This document shows, in pieces, positions 51,160 to 60,332 of a stretch of DNA of 64,000 nucleotides. Position 1 is the stretch's first letter; each line of letters opens with the position of its first letter. Made by a program: the position numbers and the translations under genes. This DNA is from Ruminococcus sp. (lineage in GTDB: Bacteria; Bacillota; Clostridia; Oscillospirales; Ruminococcaceae). The notes under the pieces were generated by a model. The model searched no databases. It was not told the DNA's origin and worked only from the letters and a program-made list of their open reading frames with translations. The DNA is taken from assembly GCA_017521805.1 (NCBI GenBank), contig JAFXDK010000038.1, positions 1-64,000 of the forward strand, in the 5' to 3' direction.

Positions 51160-51594
51160 ATGGGTATTCTCGATAAAATCGGCGATGTCTCCAAGGGCGT
51201 TTCCGACAAAACCAAGAGTATGTCCGAGGCTAATAACCTCAAAAGAAAAATCCTCTACGAGGAGGAAAGAATCATTGAAATCTTCACCGATCTCGGTAAG
51301 AAGTATTACAAGAATCCTAACGAGGATCCTGCAAGTCTCAAGGTTCTCTGCGATGATATCGATACTCGCCGCAGACGTATCAAGAAGATGAGATTTGAGC
51401 TCAACGGTATTAGAGGCTATAAGATTTGCCCCAAGTGCGACGCTGAGGTAAACGACCGTTTCCAGTTCTGCGGACGCTGTGGTGCAAGACTTCCTGAAAT
51501 GGAAGACGACGATTTTATGTCTCTTGAGCCCAACGACTACTACACAGAGAGCAGCAATCAGTTCTTCAACGCTGATTCCAACAAGAACTATTAA
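51160..51594 (+). CDS. Small helical protein with C-terminal zinc ribbon
   Basis: 144 residues, function unknown. A helical, charged N-terminal part (MGILDKIGDVSKGVSDKTKS; the next 60 residues look like a coiled coil) leads to a double-CxxC zinc ribbon (CPKCDAEVNDRFQFCGRCG) and an acidic, Asn-rich tail. I chose the ATG at 51160, nine bases after GGAG; an ATG at 51139 lacks a site. It is a single-gene unit with its own promoter and terminator. Confidence 0.78.
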   Translation: MGILDKIGDVSKGVSDKTKSMSEANNLKRKILYEEERIIEIFTDLGKKYYKNPNEDPASLKVLCDDIDTRRRRIKKMRFELNGIRGYKICPKCDAEVNDRFQFCGRCGARLPEMEDDDFMSLEPNDYYTESSNQFFNADSNKNY

Positions 51595-51604
51595 TCATTA
51601 AATG

Positions 51605-51639
51605 CAAGGGCGGCGTTTTGTCGCTCTTGTTTTGTTTTT
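51605..51639 (+). terminator. Terminator after the zinc-ribbon gene
   Basis: A ten-base stem with two G-T pairs (CAAGGGCGGC / GTCGCTCTTG) around GTTTT, followed by TTTTGTTTTT. It begins 11 bases after the stop. Confidence 0.85.
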
Positions 51640-51656
51640 AAAAAGAAGTATACTAT

Positions 51657-52973
51657 ATGAAAATATTTGAATTAATTTTACTAATCGTTTTTTGTAATAT
51701 TGTCCCCCTTTGGACTGAAACGGCTTTCCCTACAGCTGTAAAGATAATCGCCACTATCGTGCTATCTGTTGCTTTTCTCTGTGTCCTCATTCATGGTGAG
51801 AAAACATCTGTAAAAAGCCGCCGCCTCAGCTCGCTTAAACGTGGGACAACACTGCTGTGGCTGTCGGGAATGGCGATAATTCCCGAAATAATCATAATAG
51901 TCTTGTATTTTATAAAATCCGACGCAGGTGTTATGCCGCGGATATTTTCAATTGTTATGCCACTGCTTGCTGTGGGAATCACCTTTCTGGACGGCTTTAT
52001 CCGCACTGCTGTAGGCTCAAAGCAGATTAAGGCATCAAACTATATTCTACTGCTGATTTTCTGGTGGATTCCCATTGTGAATGTTGTGCTTATCCGCAGA
52101 TTCTACAAAACCGCAAAGCGTGAATATTTCTTTGAGCTTTCAAAAGCTGAGCTTGAATCCGCACGAGCCGAAAGTGAGATATGCAAAACGAAATATCCCA
52201 TTGTTATGGTTCACGGCATTTTCTTCCGCGACTGGCAGTATATGAACTACTGGGGGCGCGTTCCTGCTACGCTTATACGCAATGGAGCAGCTGTATACTA
52301 CGGCAATCAGCAGTCTGCAAAATCTATCCCCGAAAGCGCCGCAGAGGTGAAAAAACAAATTGAAGCAGTTCTTGCGGAAACAGGAGCGGAAAAGGTAAAT
52401 ATTATCGCCCATTCCAAAGGCGGACTTGACAGCCGCTATGCTATAAGCAGTCTCGGACTTGGTGACCGTGTGGCAACGCTTACAACCATAAATACGCCCC
52501 ACATGGGCTGTGATATGGTTGACTATCTGCTTGAAAAAATCCCCGACGGCATGGTTAAATGGATTGCTGATAAATACAACTCCATTTTCCGCAAATTAGG
52601 CGATAAAGAGCCCGATTTCCTTGCAGGAGTAAAAGACCTTAGCCCTGCTCGCCTGAAAGAACTTGCACCTGATATGGAGGACTGCCCCGATGTCTCCTAT
52701 AGAAGCTGTATGTCGGTGATGAAAAATGTGTTTTCCGCAGGTATTCCCCTTAATATCGGCTATCTGCTTATAAAAAAGCTCAACGGCAGAAGTGACGGTC
52801 TTGTATGGGAGAAAGCCGCTGAACACGGTGAGTTCCGCATGGTGACTGCAAGCGGTGTACGCGGTATCAGCCACGGTGATACTATCGACCTTTTCCGTGA
52901 AAATATTGAGGGATACGACGTAAGAGAGTTCTATGCAGGACTTGTGGCTGATTTGAAAAATCAGGGGTTCTGA
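51657..52973 (+). CDS. Membrane-anchored alpha/beta-hydrolase (lipase/esterase-like)
   Basis: The N-terminal 145 residues carry about four hydrophobic segments (e.g. LILLIVFCNIVPLWTE; IVLSVAFLCVLI). The rest is an alpha/beta-hydrolase resembling bacterial triacylglycerol lipases: oxyanion region PIVMVHGIFFRDW, nucleophile elbow NIIAHSKGGLDSRYA (Ser in AHSKGG instead of the canonical GxSxG), TTINTPHMGC, and a probable catalytic His in GISHGDTIDL. 438 residues. Substrate unknown. It ends just before an AATGCGT repeat. Confidence 0.82.
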   Translation: MKIFELILLIVFCNIVPLWTETAFPTAVKIIATIVLSVAFLCVLIHGEKTSVKSRRLSSLKRGTTLLWLSGMAIIPEIIIIVLYFIKSDAGVMPRIFSIVMPLLAVGITFLDGFIRTAVGSKQIKASNYILLLIFWWIPIVNVVLIRRFYKTAKREYFFELSKAELESARAESEICKTKYPIVMVHGIFFRDWQYMNYWGRVPATLIRNGAAVYYGNQQSAKSIPESAAEVKKQIEAVLAETGAEKVNIIAHSKGGLDSRYAISSLGLGDRVATLTTINTPHMGCDMVDYLLEKIPDGMVKWIADKYNSIFRKLGDKEPDFLAGVKDLSPARLKELAPDMEDCPDVSYRSCMSVMKNVFSAGIPLNIGYLLIKKLNGRSDGLVWEKAAEHGEFRMVTASGVRGISHGDTIDLFRENIEGYDVREFYAGLVADLKNQGF

Positions 52974-53046
52974 TTAATGCGTAATTCGTAATGCGTAATG
53001 CGTAATTAAAAAAACTGTTAGCTTTTAATAGTTCAAAAGCTGAAAG

Positions 53047-53445
53047 CTAACGGCTGCAATTCAGAGAATTGTCAAATCTTTGTCTGATAATACGGCACAA
53101 ATAAAATGCAGGTATGCAGAGTATGCCCCATAATATGCTGAAAAGTGGGCATATCTGCCCCATTATGTTGAACGGTCTGTCGGAATAATCCCAGACCTGC
53201 CAGCCCATTATAATATTGTCGAATATTCCCACCGCAAATTCTATTGCGGTAATTATCACTGCGCCCATGACACAGCAGCGAATCAGCGTTATTGCAGGTC
53301 GGCTGCTTATAATGTAGATAACTGTAAGGACAGTGCCGCCTGTCAGACACATTGTCCAGTGAGTATATCCCCTGCCTGCCACCTCTACAAAGGCATACAG
53401 GAAATATCCCATGAGAAATGTAAAAATATACTGATAAAATTTCAT
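53047..53445 (-). CDS. Small multi-pass membrane protein, CmpB-like
   Basis: About 132 residues with four hydrophobic segments: FYQYIFTFLMGYFLYAFVEV, GGTVLTVIYIIS, CVMGAVIITAIEFAVGIFDN and ICPLFSILWGILCIPAFYL. The pattern of EFAVGIFDN, then WDYSDRPFNIMGQICPLFS, resembles the CmpB/putative ABC-transporter type IV family seen at 24860. I use the ATG at 53445, eight bases after GAGG. Longer frames would run over the divergent malQ start. Function unknown. Confidence 0.7.
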   Translation of the reverse strand: MKFYQYIFTFLMGYFLYAFVEVAGRGYTHWTMCLTGGTVLTVIYIISSRPAITLIRCCVMGAVIITAIEFAVGIFDNIIMGWQVWDYSDRPFNIMGQICPLFSILWGILCIPAFYLCRIIRQRFDNSLNCSR

Positions 53446-53510
53446 CTTCATCACCTCATATTTATTATGGTACGAAGATATAAAAATATACAGGAATGGA
53501 GTTGTGACAT

Positions 53511-54983
53511 ATGCGTAAAAGCTGCATAATTTTTCATATTTCAAGCCTGCCCTCTGAATACGGTATCGGCAAAATGGGCAGACACGCTTTTGAGTTCGTG
53601 GATTTCCTTGTGAAATCAGGCGTTAAATGCTGGCAGATTCTTCCCCTGTCCCCCACAAGCTACGGCGATTCCCCTTATCAGTCCTTTTCTGTCAATGCAG
53701 GGAATCCCTACTTCATCGACTTTGAGATTTTAGAGGGTGACGGACTTCTTGAATCTGCTGAATATAAGGACATAGTGTGGGAAAGCTCTCCCGATAAAGT
53801 TGACTATAGTATAATATACGACAAATGCTTTGACATTCTCCGTGTCGCATATTCCCGCTTCAAGCCCTCAAAATTCCCTGCATATAAGCAATTCTGCGAG
53901 GATAATAAATCATGGCTTGATGAATACGCTTTGTTTATGGCGCTGAAATTCAAGAACAACGGCAAGCCTTGGTATGAGTGGGAAAAGGATATCTCAATGC
54001 ATCGTCCTAAGGCTGTTTCTTCCTGCAAAAAAGAGCTGAAAAAGGATATCGGATTCTATAAATTTTTGCAGTTTCAGTTCAGCAGACAGTGGGCTGAACT
54101 GAAAAAATATGCCAATGACAAGGGCATTGAAATTATAGGAGATATCCCGATATACTGCGCTTTAGACAGCGTTGAAGCTTGGGCGGATTACCGCCTTTTC
54201 TGGTTCGACCGCAAACGCCGTCCCATATGCGTTGCCGGCTGTCCTCCCGATGAATTTTCACCTACGGGACAGCTTTGGGGAAATCCCCTGTACGATTGGG
54301 AATACCACGCAAAAACAGGCTATAAATGGTGGATTGACCGCATATCTGCCGCTACAAAGCTTTATGATATTGTGCGTATCGACCATTTCCGCGGATTTGA
54401 AAGTTATTACACTATCTCCTATGGCAACGAGGACGCTACAATCGGCGAATGGAAAAAGGGACCCAATTGTCCGCTGTTTTACGCCGCAGAGGAAAAGCTG
54501 GGCAGACTTAATATCATTGCTGAGGATTTGGGATTTATTACTCACGAGGTCCGCGAAATGCTGGATTTATGCGGCTATCCCGGCATGAAAGTGTTGCAGT
54601 TCGGATTCAGCGGAGGAGATAATGAGCATCTGCCCCATAATTTCACGACTACAAATTGCTTTGCATATACAGGTACTCACGATAACGAAACTCTCAACGG
54701 CTGGGTTGCGGCTATGGATAAGAATACCCTGAAATTCGCTAAAAAATATCTCAATGTAAAGAGAAAAAGCGAAATCCCCATGGCTGTTATACGTGCCGCA
54801 TGGGGAAGCGTTGCGGAGGTTGCGGCGGCGCAGATGCAGGATTTCCTTGACAGTCCTAAAGAGGCAAGAATGAATACTCCCTCCACTTTAGGCTGTAACT
54901 GGCAGTTCAGAGCAAAATCAGAGCAGTTTACTCCTGAACTGGCAAAGAAGATAAAGAAATTAAATAAAATTTATAACAGATGA
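53511..54983 (+). CDS. malQ: 4-alpha-glucanotransferase (amylomaltase)
   Basis: Transfers maltooligosaccharide chains in cytoplasmic glycogen and maltodextrin metabolism. GH77 motifs: YGDSPYQSFSVNAGNPYFID near residue 57, GDIPIYCALDSVEAW, VRIDHFRGFESYY with the nucleophile Asp, AEDLGFITHEV with the acid Glu, and TGTHDNETLNGW with the stabilising Asp. 490 residues, normal. GGAG precedes the ATG. It stands alone, divergent from the CmpB-like gene. Confidence 0.96.
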   Translation: MRKSCIIFHISSLPSEYGIGKMGRHAFEFVDFLVKSGVKCWQILPLSPTSYGDSPYQSFSVNAGNPYFIDFEILEGDGLLESAEYKDIVWESSPDKVDYSIIYDKCFDILRVAYSRFKPSKFPAYKQFCEDNKSWLDEYALFMALKFKNNGKPWYEWEKDISMHRPKAVSSCKKELKKDIGFYKFLQFQFSRQWAELKKYANDKGIEIIGDIPIYCALDSVEAWADYRLFWFDRKRRPICVAGCPPDEFSPTGQLWGNPLYDWEYHAKTGYKWWIDRISAATKLYDIVRIDHFRGFESYYTISYGNEDATIGEWKKGPNCPLFYAAEEKLGRLNIIAEDLGFITHEVREMLDLCGYPGMKVLQFGFSGGDNEHLPHNFTTTNCFAYTGTHDNETLNGWVAAMDKNTLKFAKKYLNVKRKSEIPMAVIRAAWGSVAEVAAAQMQDFLDSPKEARMNTPSTLGCNWQFRAKSEQFTPELAKKIKKLNKIYNR

Positions 54984-55020
54984 TAGCTGTTAGCTGTAGA
55001 AAAAGGCACGTTTTAATTAA

Positions 55021-55092
55021 GGGCGAGCAATGCTCGCCCCTACAAATCGGCTATATATCGTTGCTTGGTGTAGGGGCGGATATTTTCCGCCC
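55021..55092. repeat. Two dispersed palindromic repeats after malQ
   Basis: GGGCGAGCA / TGCTCGCCC then CTAC (55021-55043), and GTAGGGGCGGA...TCCGCCC (55070-55092) in the opposite orientation. Both are members of the GTAGGGG/CCCCTAC hairpin family. Confidence 0.8.
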
Positions 55093-55124
55093 GCAATTTC
55101 GGAACTAAATTTGTTACAAAATTC

Positions 55125-55150
55125 GGGCGGTCATTTTGAATTGACCGCCC
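55125..55150. terminator. Hairpin terminator between malQ and the dockerin-Ig gene
   Basis: Perfect stem GGGCGGTCA / TGACCGCCC with a seven- to eight-base loop. T-rich sequence follows on the plus strand (CTTTATTTT), and a short T run follows on the minus strand. Confidence 0.75.
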
Positions 55151-55182
55151 TTGCTTTATTTTATGACATGTTTAATTACGCA

Positions 55183-57243
55183 TTATTTAAGTCCGCCTAC
55201 TGCCGCAAATGCATTTTCTATGGCTTCTTCCTCTGTCAGTGCGTTTCTTGGATTGATTACAAAATTATACACGCCTATTTTTGCTCTCTTGGATGTGTTG
55301 AGATTTGTGACGTACAATTCAGCTGTAAAGTGATTTGTATTAGCTGTGAGCATTGTTATAACTTTACTTACATCAGCACTGTCAATAACAGATGTTGTAA
55401 CCAGCCTCTTATTGCCGTTTGCATCTGTAATGAAATAATCGAAAATAAACAATCCGTTTGCGTTTGCAGGGAATGGTGTAAGGAATGCAATTTCCTTTGC
55501 TGTGGACTTTCCGGGAGCTATCTGGCTGAATGTATATACAGGAGGCTCAACAGGCTCATCTGTTACTGTAACCTTGATTTCGGCCTTTACATTGTGGTTG
55601 TCCATGCTGTATACAGTTACGATACATTCACCCTTGCCTACGCCGTATACCCAGCCCATTTCATCAACAGTTGCAACAGATATATCTGATGATGTCCAGA
55701 ATTCTTCTTTGTTTTCAGCGTCAACGGGAAGCATTGTTACAATTGAGATATCAGATGAACCGACAGAAAGCTTCATTTCATACTTTGAAAGCTTGATTTC
55801 AGTAACAGTGCTTGTACTGTTAGTAACGTTTATGATTGCAACTGCCATTACAGCAGGATTTGAAGCACTTGAAACTGTAACATAGCAGGTACCCTCTCCA
55901 ACAGCTGTAATAACGCCTTTTTCGCTTACAGTAGCCACAGAATTGTTTGAACTTGCCCACACGAGAGTCTTATTTGTAGCATTTAAAGGAGATATTGCAA
56001 GAATGGGAACATAGCTTGTGCCGGCTTCAAGAGTAACTTCGGAATCACCGAATTTGATTTCCTCAACATCAATAGAAGATGTAGTAGTTGTAGTTACAGG
56101 GGGAACTGTTGTTGTGGTTGTAGTCGCTGTAGTTGTTACTGTTGTTACTGCATCATCTGTAACTGTTACAAGAATTACACCGAATACAGCAGGGTTATCC
56201 TCGCTCTTTACGGTAATGATTGTATTGCCTGCCTTGTGACCGACTACCCAGCCCTCATCGTCAACTGATGCAACATCGGGCTGTGAGCTTGTCCATATCT
56301 CTTTTTTATTTACAGCTGTATCGGGAAGCATTGTTACTCTTGCGGCTAAATCCCCTGTGCCGACCTTAAGCGTCATAGATTCTCTTGAAAGTCTTATATC
56401 ACGGACGCTTCTTGTATTCTTTACAGTAACCTTGATTTCAGCGAATACTTGGGGATTATCAGCACTCTTTACTGTGACAGTACATTCACCCTCGCTTACA
56501 CCGATTACCCAGCCCTCATTATCAACAACGGCAATGGATTCATCGGAGCTCGACCATATTTCGCTCTTATTGAGAGCGTTTGCAGGGAGCATTGTAACGT
56601 ATGCGGACAAATCGCCCTCGCCTACGTTGACAATCATTTCATTTCTTGTTACACGGATTGAAGAAACCTTTGCATTCGTTACTGTAGTGGTGGTTGTTGT
56701 TATCATTGTTGTTGTAGTTGTTGTCTGTGTTGTTGAAGGCTTTTTTGTTGTAGTTGCAAGGTCTGTAATTACAGTTGTTTTCTTTGCTGTAGTTGTAGTA
56801 GTCTTTTTCTTGGTTGTAGTAACTTTTGCAGTAGTAGTTGTTGTAACAGGCTGTGCATATCCCATGTATTCCTCCATGGTTTTGCTTCCGCCTGTGGAAA
56901 GATATGCATAGTATGCAAGGATATATGAGGCATCGGAAGAATCAATAGCGCCGTCCTTGTTTACATCTGCGCTTTTCTTCTGTGCAGCGGTGAATTTTGA
57001 TGTACCGCCTGTGGAGAGAATCGAATACTCTCCAAGAACTACGGAAGCGTCTGCTGCATCTACTGTACTGCTGCTGTCAACGTCGCCAAGTCCTGCAGCG
57101 TTATCCGCAATAACAGGAATACTGCCGATATTTTCTGTATTTACGGCAAGTACCCTCACATCTGAATAGCCTGTTGGTGAAACGGCATATGTAAAGCAAA
57201 TTGCTGATGCAAGTACAGCAGAAATTAATTTCTTTGTATTCAT
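55183..57243 (-). CDS. Secreted dockerin protein with four bacterial Ig-like (BIG2) domains and a kinase-shared module
   Basis: A probable cellulosome-attached structural or adhesive protein. Signal peptide at about residues 1-35. A dockerin near the N-terminus (about 50-118) has two calcium loops (DVDSSSTVDAADAS and DVNKDGAIDSSDAS). A Thr-rich linker follows (about 130-195), then two BIG2 domains, a second Thr-rich linker, and two more BIG2 domains (SSDESIAVVDNEGWVIGVSEGE-like signatures, quoted in part). Residues about 581-686 are homologous to residues 602-706 of the PASTA kinase. No catalytic domain is seen. The ATG at 57243 follows GAGGGAG. The stop lies within an AATGCGT-type word. Confidence 0.88.
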   Translation of the reverse strand: MNTKKLISAVLASAICFTYAVSPTGYSDVRVLAVNTENIGSIPVIADNAAGLGDVDSSSTVDAADASVVLGEYSILSTGGTSKFTAAQKKSADVNKDGAIDSSDASYILAYYAYLSTGGSKTMEEYMGYAQPVTTTTTAKVTTTKKKTTTTTAKKTTVITDLATTTKKPSTTQTTTTTTMITTTTTTVTNAKVSSIRVTRNEMIVNVGEGDLSAYVTMLPANALNKSEIWSSSDESIAVVDNEGWVIGVSEGECTVTVKSADNPQVFAEIKVTVKNTRSVRDIRLSRESMTLKVGTGDLAARVTMLPDTAVNKKEIWTSSQPDVASVDDEGWVVGHKAGNTIITVKSEDNPAVFGVILVTVTDDAVTTVTTTATTTTTTVPPVTTTTTSSIDVEEIKFGDSEVTLEAGTSYVPILAISPLNATNKTLVWASSNNSVATVSEKGVITAVGEGTCYVTVSSASNPAVMAVAIINVTNSTSTVTEIKLSKYEMKLSVGSSDISIVTMLPVDAENKEEFWTSSDISVATVDEMGWVYGVGKGECIVTVYSMDNHNVKAEIKVTVTDEPVEPPVYTFSQIAPGKSTAKEIAFLTPFPANANGLFIFDYFITDANGNKRLVTTSVIDSADVSKVITMLTANTNHFTAELYVTNLNTSKRAKIGVYNFVINPRNALTEEEAIENAFAAVGGLK

Positions 57244-57373
57244 AATAATCTCCCTCAAAATTCAGACAACATCGTATAAAGCTGCCATCAGCCCTGTATG
57301 AAATGTGCTTAAATCTTTCGTACAAGCTTTATGCGGTATTGCCCTAAATAAACAGTATGTATTTTATACATTT

Positions 57374-57402
57374 ATTATACACCCTTTTATTTTAAATTGC
57401 AA
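57374..57402 (-). promoter_or_regulatory. Promoter of the dockerin-Ig gene
   Basis: TTGCAA (-35, 57397-57402) and TATAAT (-10, 57374-57379), 17 bases apart on the minus strand. The leader is about 120 bases. The gap 57244-57541 holds only this promoter and the cdaR terminator. Confidence 0.8.
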
Positions 57403-57487
57403 TATAAACCAGTGCATTTTGTAAAATCATACAAAAAAATGCCGATTCCTGTCATTCCTTTCATATGCAATTCCGTAAAAAATGGCA

Positions 57488-57522
57488 AAACACCGCACAA
57501 AATCAAGCTTTGTGCGGTGTTT
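57488..57522 (-). terminator. Terminator after cdaR
   Basis: A 14-base stem (AAACACCGCACAAA / TTTGTGCGGTGTTT) around a seven-base loop, followed on the minus strand by T-rich sequence. It lies about 20 bases after the cdaR stop. Confidence 0.9.
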
Positions 57523-57541
57523 ATTCACTCCTTATTCATAC

Positions 57542-58870
57542 TTATGGGGTGCTGTTCTGTTCCTTTGTTGTGACAGTTCTGGGCTTTTCTGCCTTTGTAC
57601 GCTGAATTGCTACCTTTGCATTTGTGGCAATCCATACGTTATCAAATGAGGGGCATGAGAATATTACACTCTGGCTGAACTGGTCCTCTGTAATGGTGGT
57701 ATTGAGAAGATTTACCTCTCCGATTATATCCTCTGCGGTAATCTCCGCAAGGGCTTCCTCGGGGCCTACAACTGTTACATCAAGCTGTTGTGTCAGGATT
57801 GAATAATCATAGGTGTTATCAGGGGGATTGCTTATCTGGATATGGTCGCTGTATATAGTCATTGGCTTTTCTTTAAGGTCCTTATCATCAATTGTCACAA
57901 CGACAGATTCAAGGTCTGAGACATTTATAAGCTCTGTGCCCTCAAGCCGCTTACTGATTGGGAAAGTACGTGAAAATCCGGGTTTCAGCTCATATAGCGG
58001 TATAAGTCCTAAATCTATTGAATCGGGAATTTCAACCTGACTGTTGTTGCAGGCAAGGGTTATGGAATCCGATGAAAAATTAAACTTGATTGTCTCAGGA
58101 TTGAAATTTGCAGGGGCACTGGCTATAGCCGCTGAAAGCTTCACTTTTTTCTGTGTGCGGACGGCTATGTTGATATCAAAGCTTGTGTTGCTGCTTGTAA
58201 GTGAGGACTGGTCAATGAGAACGTTATCCTTGGTGTACAGCTGGAGCTCTGCGCCGCTTAAAACATATGATGTATCAAGGCTCATTTCCTTGTTTGAAAC
58301 GGCATAGCACTTGTCTATACTGTCAAGCTTTGTTGAGGGTCCTGTAATGCGGATTTCAGAGGGTATGCATACATACTCGCTTGGAACCTTTCCCTTTCCC
58401 TCAACAATGTCAACATTGGGGGTAAGGGGTACAACGTCGAAATCCCTTGTATCCATTTTGTCGAAAACTACAGTTGCCTTTGAGGGAGATATGGATTTCA
58501 CCTCGTAATTCACACCGTTACTGCTCTTTATTTTCAGAGAAAGCTTCTTTGTGCCTGTATTGCTTACGGAATCTGCGTCAAAGTAGGCTGTAAGGCTTTC
58601 ATTGTTCAGATATCCTATCTGTGTACGGCTTCCCAGCAGCTCCACCTTGACCTCCTTGACATCGCAGGAGATAACGCTGAGCCCGTTCTGGCTGGCTACA
58701 GAACCCGATATATCGATATTTACAGGGATATTCTCAACAGTTTTCTGAACTGAGGGATACTGTGTAAGGGATATGACAAGCCACAGAATTACTGCAATTA
58801 TTACTGCAAGTATTCCAAGAAAAAAGTTGCTTGACATATATTTTTCTCTTAATTTTTTGAAATAGCTCAC
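57542..58870 (-). CDS. cdaR: YbbR-domain regulator of diadenylate cyclase (CdaR)
   Basis: A membrane-anchored protein that regulates CdaA. N-terminal TM helix (NFFLGILAVIIAVILWLVISL) then about four YbbR repeats outside the membrane (e.g. VQKTVENIPVNIDISG; KKVKLSAAIASAPANF). 442 residues. The ATG overlaps the cdaA stop by four bases (ATGA), the usual cdaA-cdaR pairing. The third usual member, glmM, is not present: transcription appears to end at 57488. Confidence 0.92.
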   Translation of the reverse strand: MSYFKKLREKYMSSNFFLGILAVIIAVILWLVISLTQYPSVQKTVENIPVNIDISGSVASQNGLSVISCDVKEVKVELLGSRTQIGYLNNESLTAYFDADSVSNTGTKKLSLKIKSSNGVNYEVKSISPSKATVVFDKMDTRDFDVVPLTPNVDIVEGKGKVPSEYVCIPSEIRITGPSTKLDSIDKCYAVSNKEMSLDTSYVLSGAELQLYTKDNVLIDQSSLTSSNTSFDINIAVRTQKKVKLSAAIASAPANFNPETIKFNFSSDSITLACNNSQVEIPDSIDLGLIPLYELKPGFSRTFPISKRLEGTELINVSDLESVVVTIDDKDLKEKPMTIYSDHIQISNPPDNTYDYSILTQQLDVTVVGPEEALAEITAEDIIGEVNLLNTTITEDQFSQSVIFSCPSFDNVWIATNAKVAIQRTKAEKPRTVTTKEQNSTP

Positions 58871-59748
58871 TTTTTCTTCCTCCTTCCAAGTATAGAGGAG
58901 ATAACTTTTTTGTTTGTATTGTCATCGTCGGGAGATTCGTTGAATATTTCCTTTTCAAGAACATATCTCAGCTTTGTACGGGTATAATCACGGGTGAGAA
59001 CGCCGTTAATGGCAATTGATATCTGTCCTGTTTCCTCGGAGACAACAATTACAACTGCATCGGAATTCTCGCTCATACCGATAGCGGCACGATGTCTTGA
59101 ACCGAGATTTTTCGCAATTGCCACATCGCTTTTCGGGCGGGGCAGGAAGCAGGCGGCGGCAAGAATCAGACCGTCGCGCATAATAACTGCGCCGTCGTGG
59201 AGGGGTGTTTTGGGATAGAATATATTCCCGAATACCTCCTTGCTTGGTATGGCATTCATAACTGTACCTGTTTCAATCTGTTCGCCGAGGGGCGTTTTCC
59301 TCTCGATGACAATGAGCGCGCCTGTACAGCTTGCAGAAAGCTCCACGCAGGAATCGCATATAGCGTCTATGGCGGTATTCCAACGGTATTTTATATCGTT
59401 GGAGGAGTTTCCTATACCGATGAGGTTAATGCCGAATTTAGTCTGTCCGAACTGCTCCAGAGCTCGTCGTATCTCAGGCTGAAAGAGTATCAGCATGGCA
59501 AGAAGTCCTACATCGAGGGCATTGCCGAGGATATATTCCATTACATCAAGCTTGAAAATCATGCTTACGAGGTAAGCCGCCACAAGCAGCAGAACTCCCT
59601 TGATAAGCTGTCCTGCACGGGTTTCACGCATGAGTTTAAGCAGCAGATATACTATGTAAGAAAGCGCCAGAAGGTCTATTATATCGTTGAATTCGATAGT
59701 AGACATCAGGCTGAAAAAAGCGTATTTTATATCCTGAAATGAAGGCAT
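58867..59748 (-). CDS. cdaA: Diadenylate cyclase CdaA (c-di-AMP synthase)
   Basis: Makes the second messenger c-di-AMP from two ATP; controls osmolyte transport and wall homeostasis. Three N-terminal TM segments (IIDLLALSYIVYLLLKLM; LIKGVLLLVAAYLVSMIF; LDVGLLAMLILFQPEIR) and a DAC domain with LHDGAVIMRDG and SRHRAAIGMSE (catalytic DGA and RHR motifs). 293 residues, normal. The promoter is just upstream. Confidence 0.95.
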   Translation of the reverse strand: MPSFQDIKYAFFSLMSTIEFNDIIDLLALSYIVYLLLKLMRETRAGQLIKGVLLLVAAYLVSMIFKLDVMEYILGNALDVGLLAMLILFQPEIRRALEQFGQTKFGINLIGIGNSSNDIKYRWNTAIDAICDSCVELSASCTGALIVIERKTPLGEQIETGTVMNAIPSKEVFGNIFYPKTPLHDGAVIMRDGLILAAACFLPRPKSDVAIAKNLGSRHRAAIGMSENSDAVVIVVSEETGQISIAINGVLTRDYTRTKLRYVLEKEIFNESPDDDNTNKKVISSILGRRKKK

Positions 59749-59801
59749 ATTATATCACAACCTGTTTGTTAGTCGGGGAAACACATAATCCCCTATATTA
59801 T

Positions 59802-59829
59802 ATTGTACCACAATTTCAGATAATTTCAA
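59802..59829 (-). promoter_or_regulatory. Promoter of cdaA-cdaR
   Basis: TTGAAA (-35, 59824-59829) and TACAAT (-10, 59802-59807), 16 bases apart on the minus strand, about 55 bases before the ATG. Confidence 0.65.
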
Positions 59830-59950
59830 TAGCTTTTTATTAATTTCCTGAAAATTTTATATTTTTACTTCTAAATTTTCACATTTGGATAATTTTGTGA
59901 AAGATTATGTCGAATTTTTTTAAAGCTAACAGCTAACGGCTGATAATAAT

Positions 59951-60131
59951 TTCAAGAAGTCCAAGAAGTACGCTTTGCACACACATGTACTCTTGAACCT
60001 CTTGAACCTCTTGCTTTAATTGGCTAAAGTAAAGCCTTTAGCCATTAGCTTGTAGGAGCGGATATCCGCCCGTAATTTTGGAACGAATTAAACCGACGTA
60101 CCGTCGGCGGACTGCCAAAGGCAGCCCCTAC
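59951..60131 (+). repeat. Left arm of the 181-bp inverted repeat
   Basis: A 100-bp unit (59951-60050) with tandem words (AAGAAGTCC; TTGAACCTC repeated) and a hairpin GGCTAAAG / CTTTAGCC, joined to an 81-bp part (60051-60131) holding GGCGGATATCCGCC, CCGACGTACCGTCGG and GGACTGCC-AAA-GGCAGCC palindromes. The whole matches 61686-61866 in inverted orientation with about five mismatches. A further, shortened copy of the 100-bp unit follows at 60149-60230. Confidence 0.95.
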
Positions 60132-60148
60132 AAAAAATAATAGACAAT

Positions 60149-60230
60149 TTCAAGAAGTCCAAGAAGTCCGCTTTGCACACACATGTACTCTTGAACCTCT
60201 TGAACCTCTTGCTTTAATTGACTAAAGCAA
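60149..60230 (+). repeat. Truncated copy of the 100-bp unit
   Basis: Direct repeat of the first part of 59951-60050 (TTCAAGAAGTCCAAGAAGTC through the TTGAACCTC words), diverging after TTGACTAAAGC. The stretch 60231-60332 has CAGCAT/ATGCTG inverted words and a TATAAT-like box but no gene. Confidence 0.85.
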
Positions 60231-60332
60231 AATTTCCTGCTTTATCTAAAAAAAGAAAATCAGCATATTATAATACATCAGCATTTATGCTGTAATATAT
60301 AAAGGGTAAACTCCTAAAAGGAATGATTTTCT

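Noticed and set aside
55502..56911. Val/Thr-rich plus-strand open frames over the dockerin-Ig gene
   Set aside because: They are shadows of the Thr-rich linker and BIG2 codons on the minus strand.
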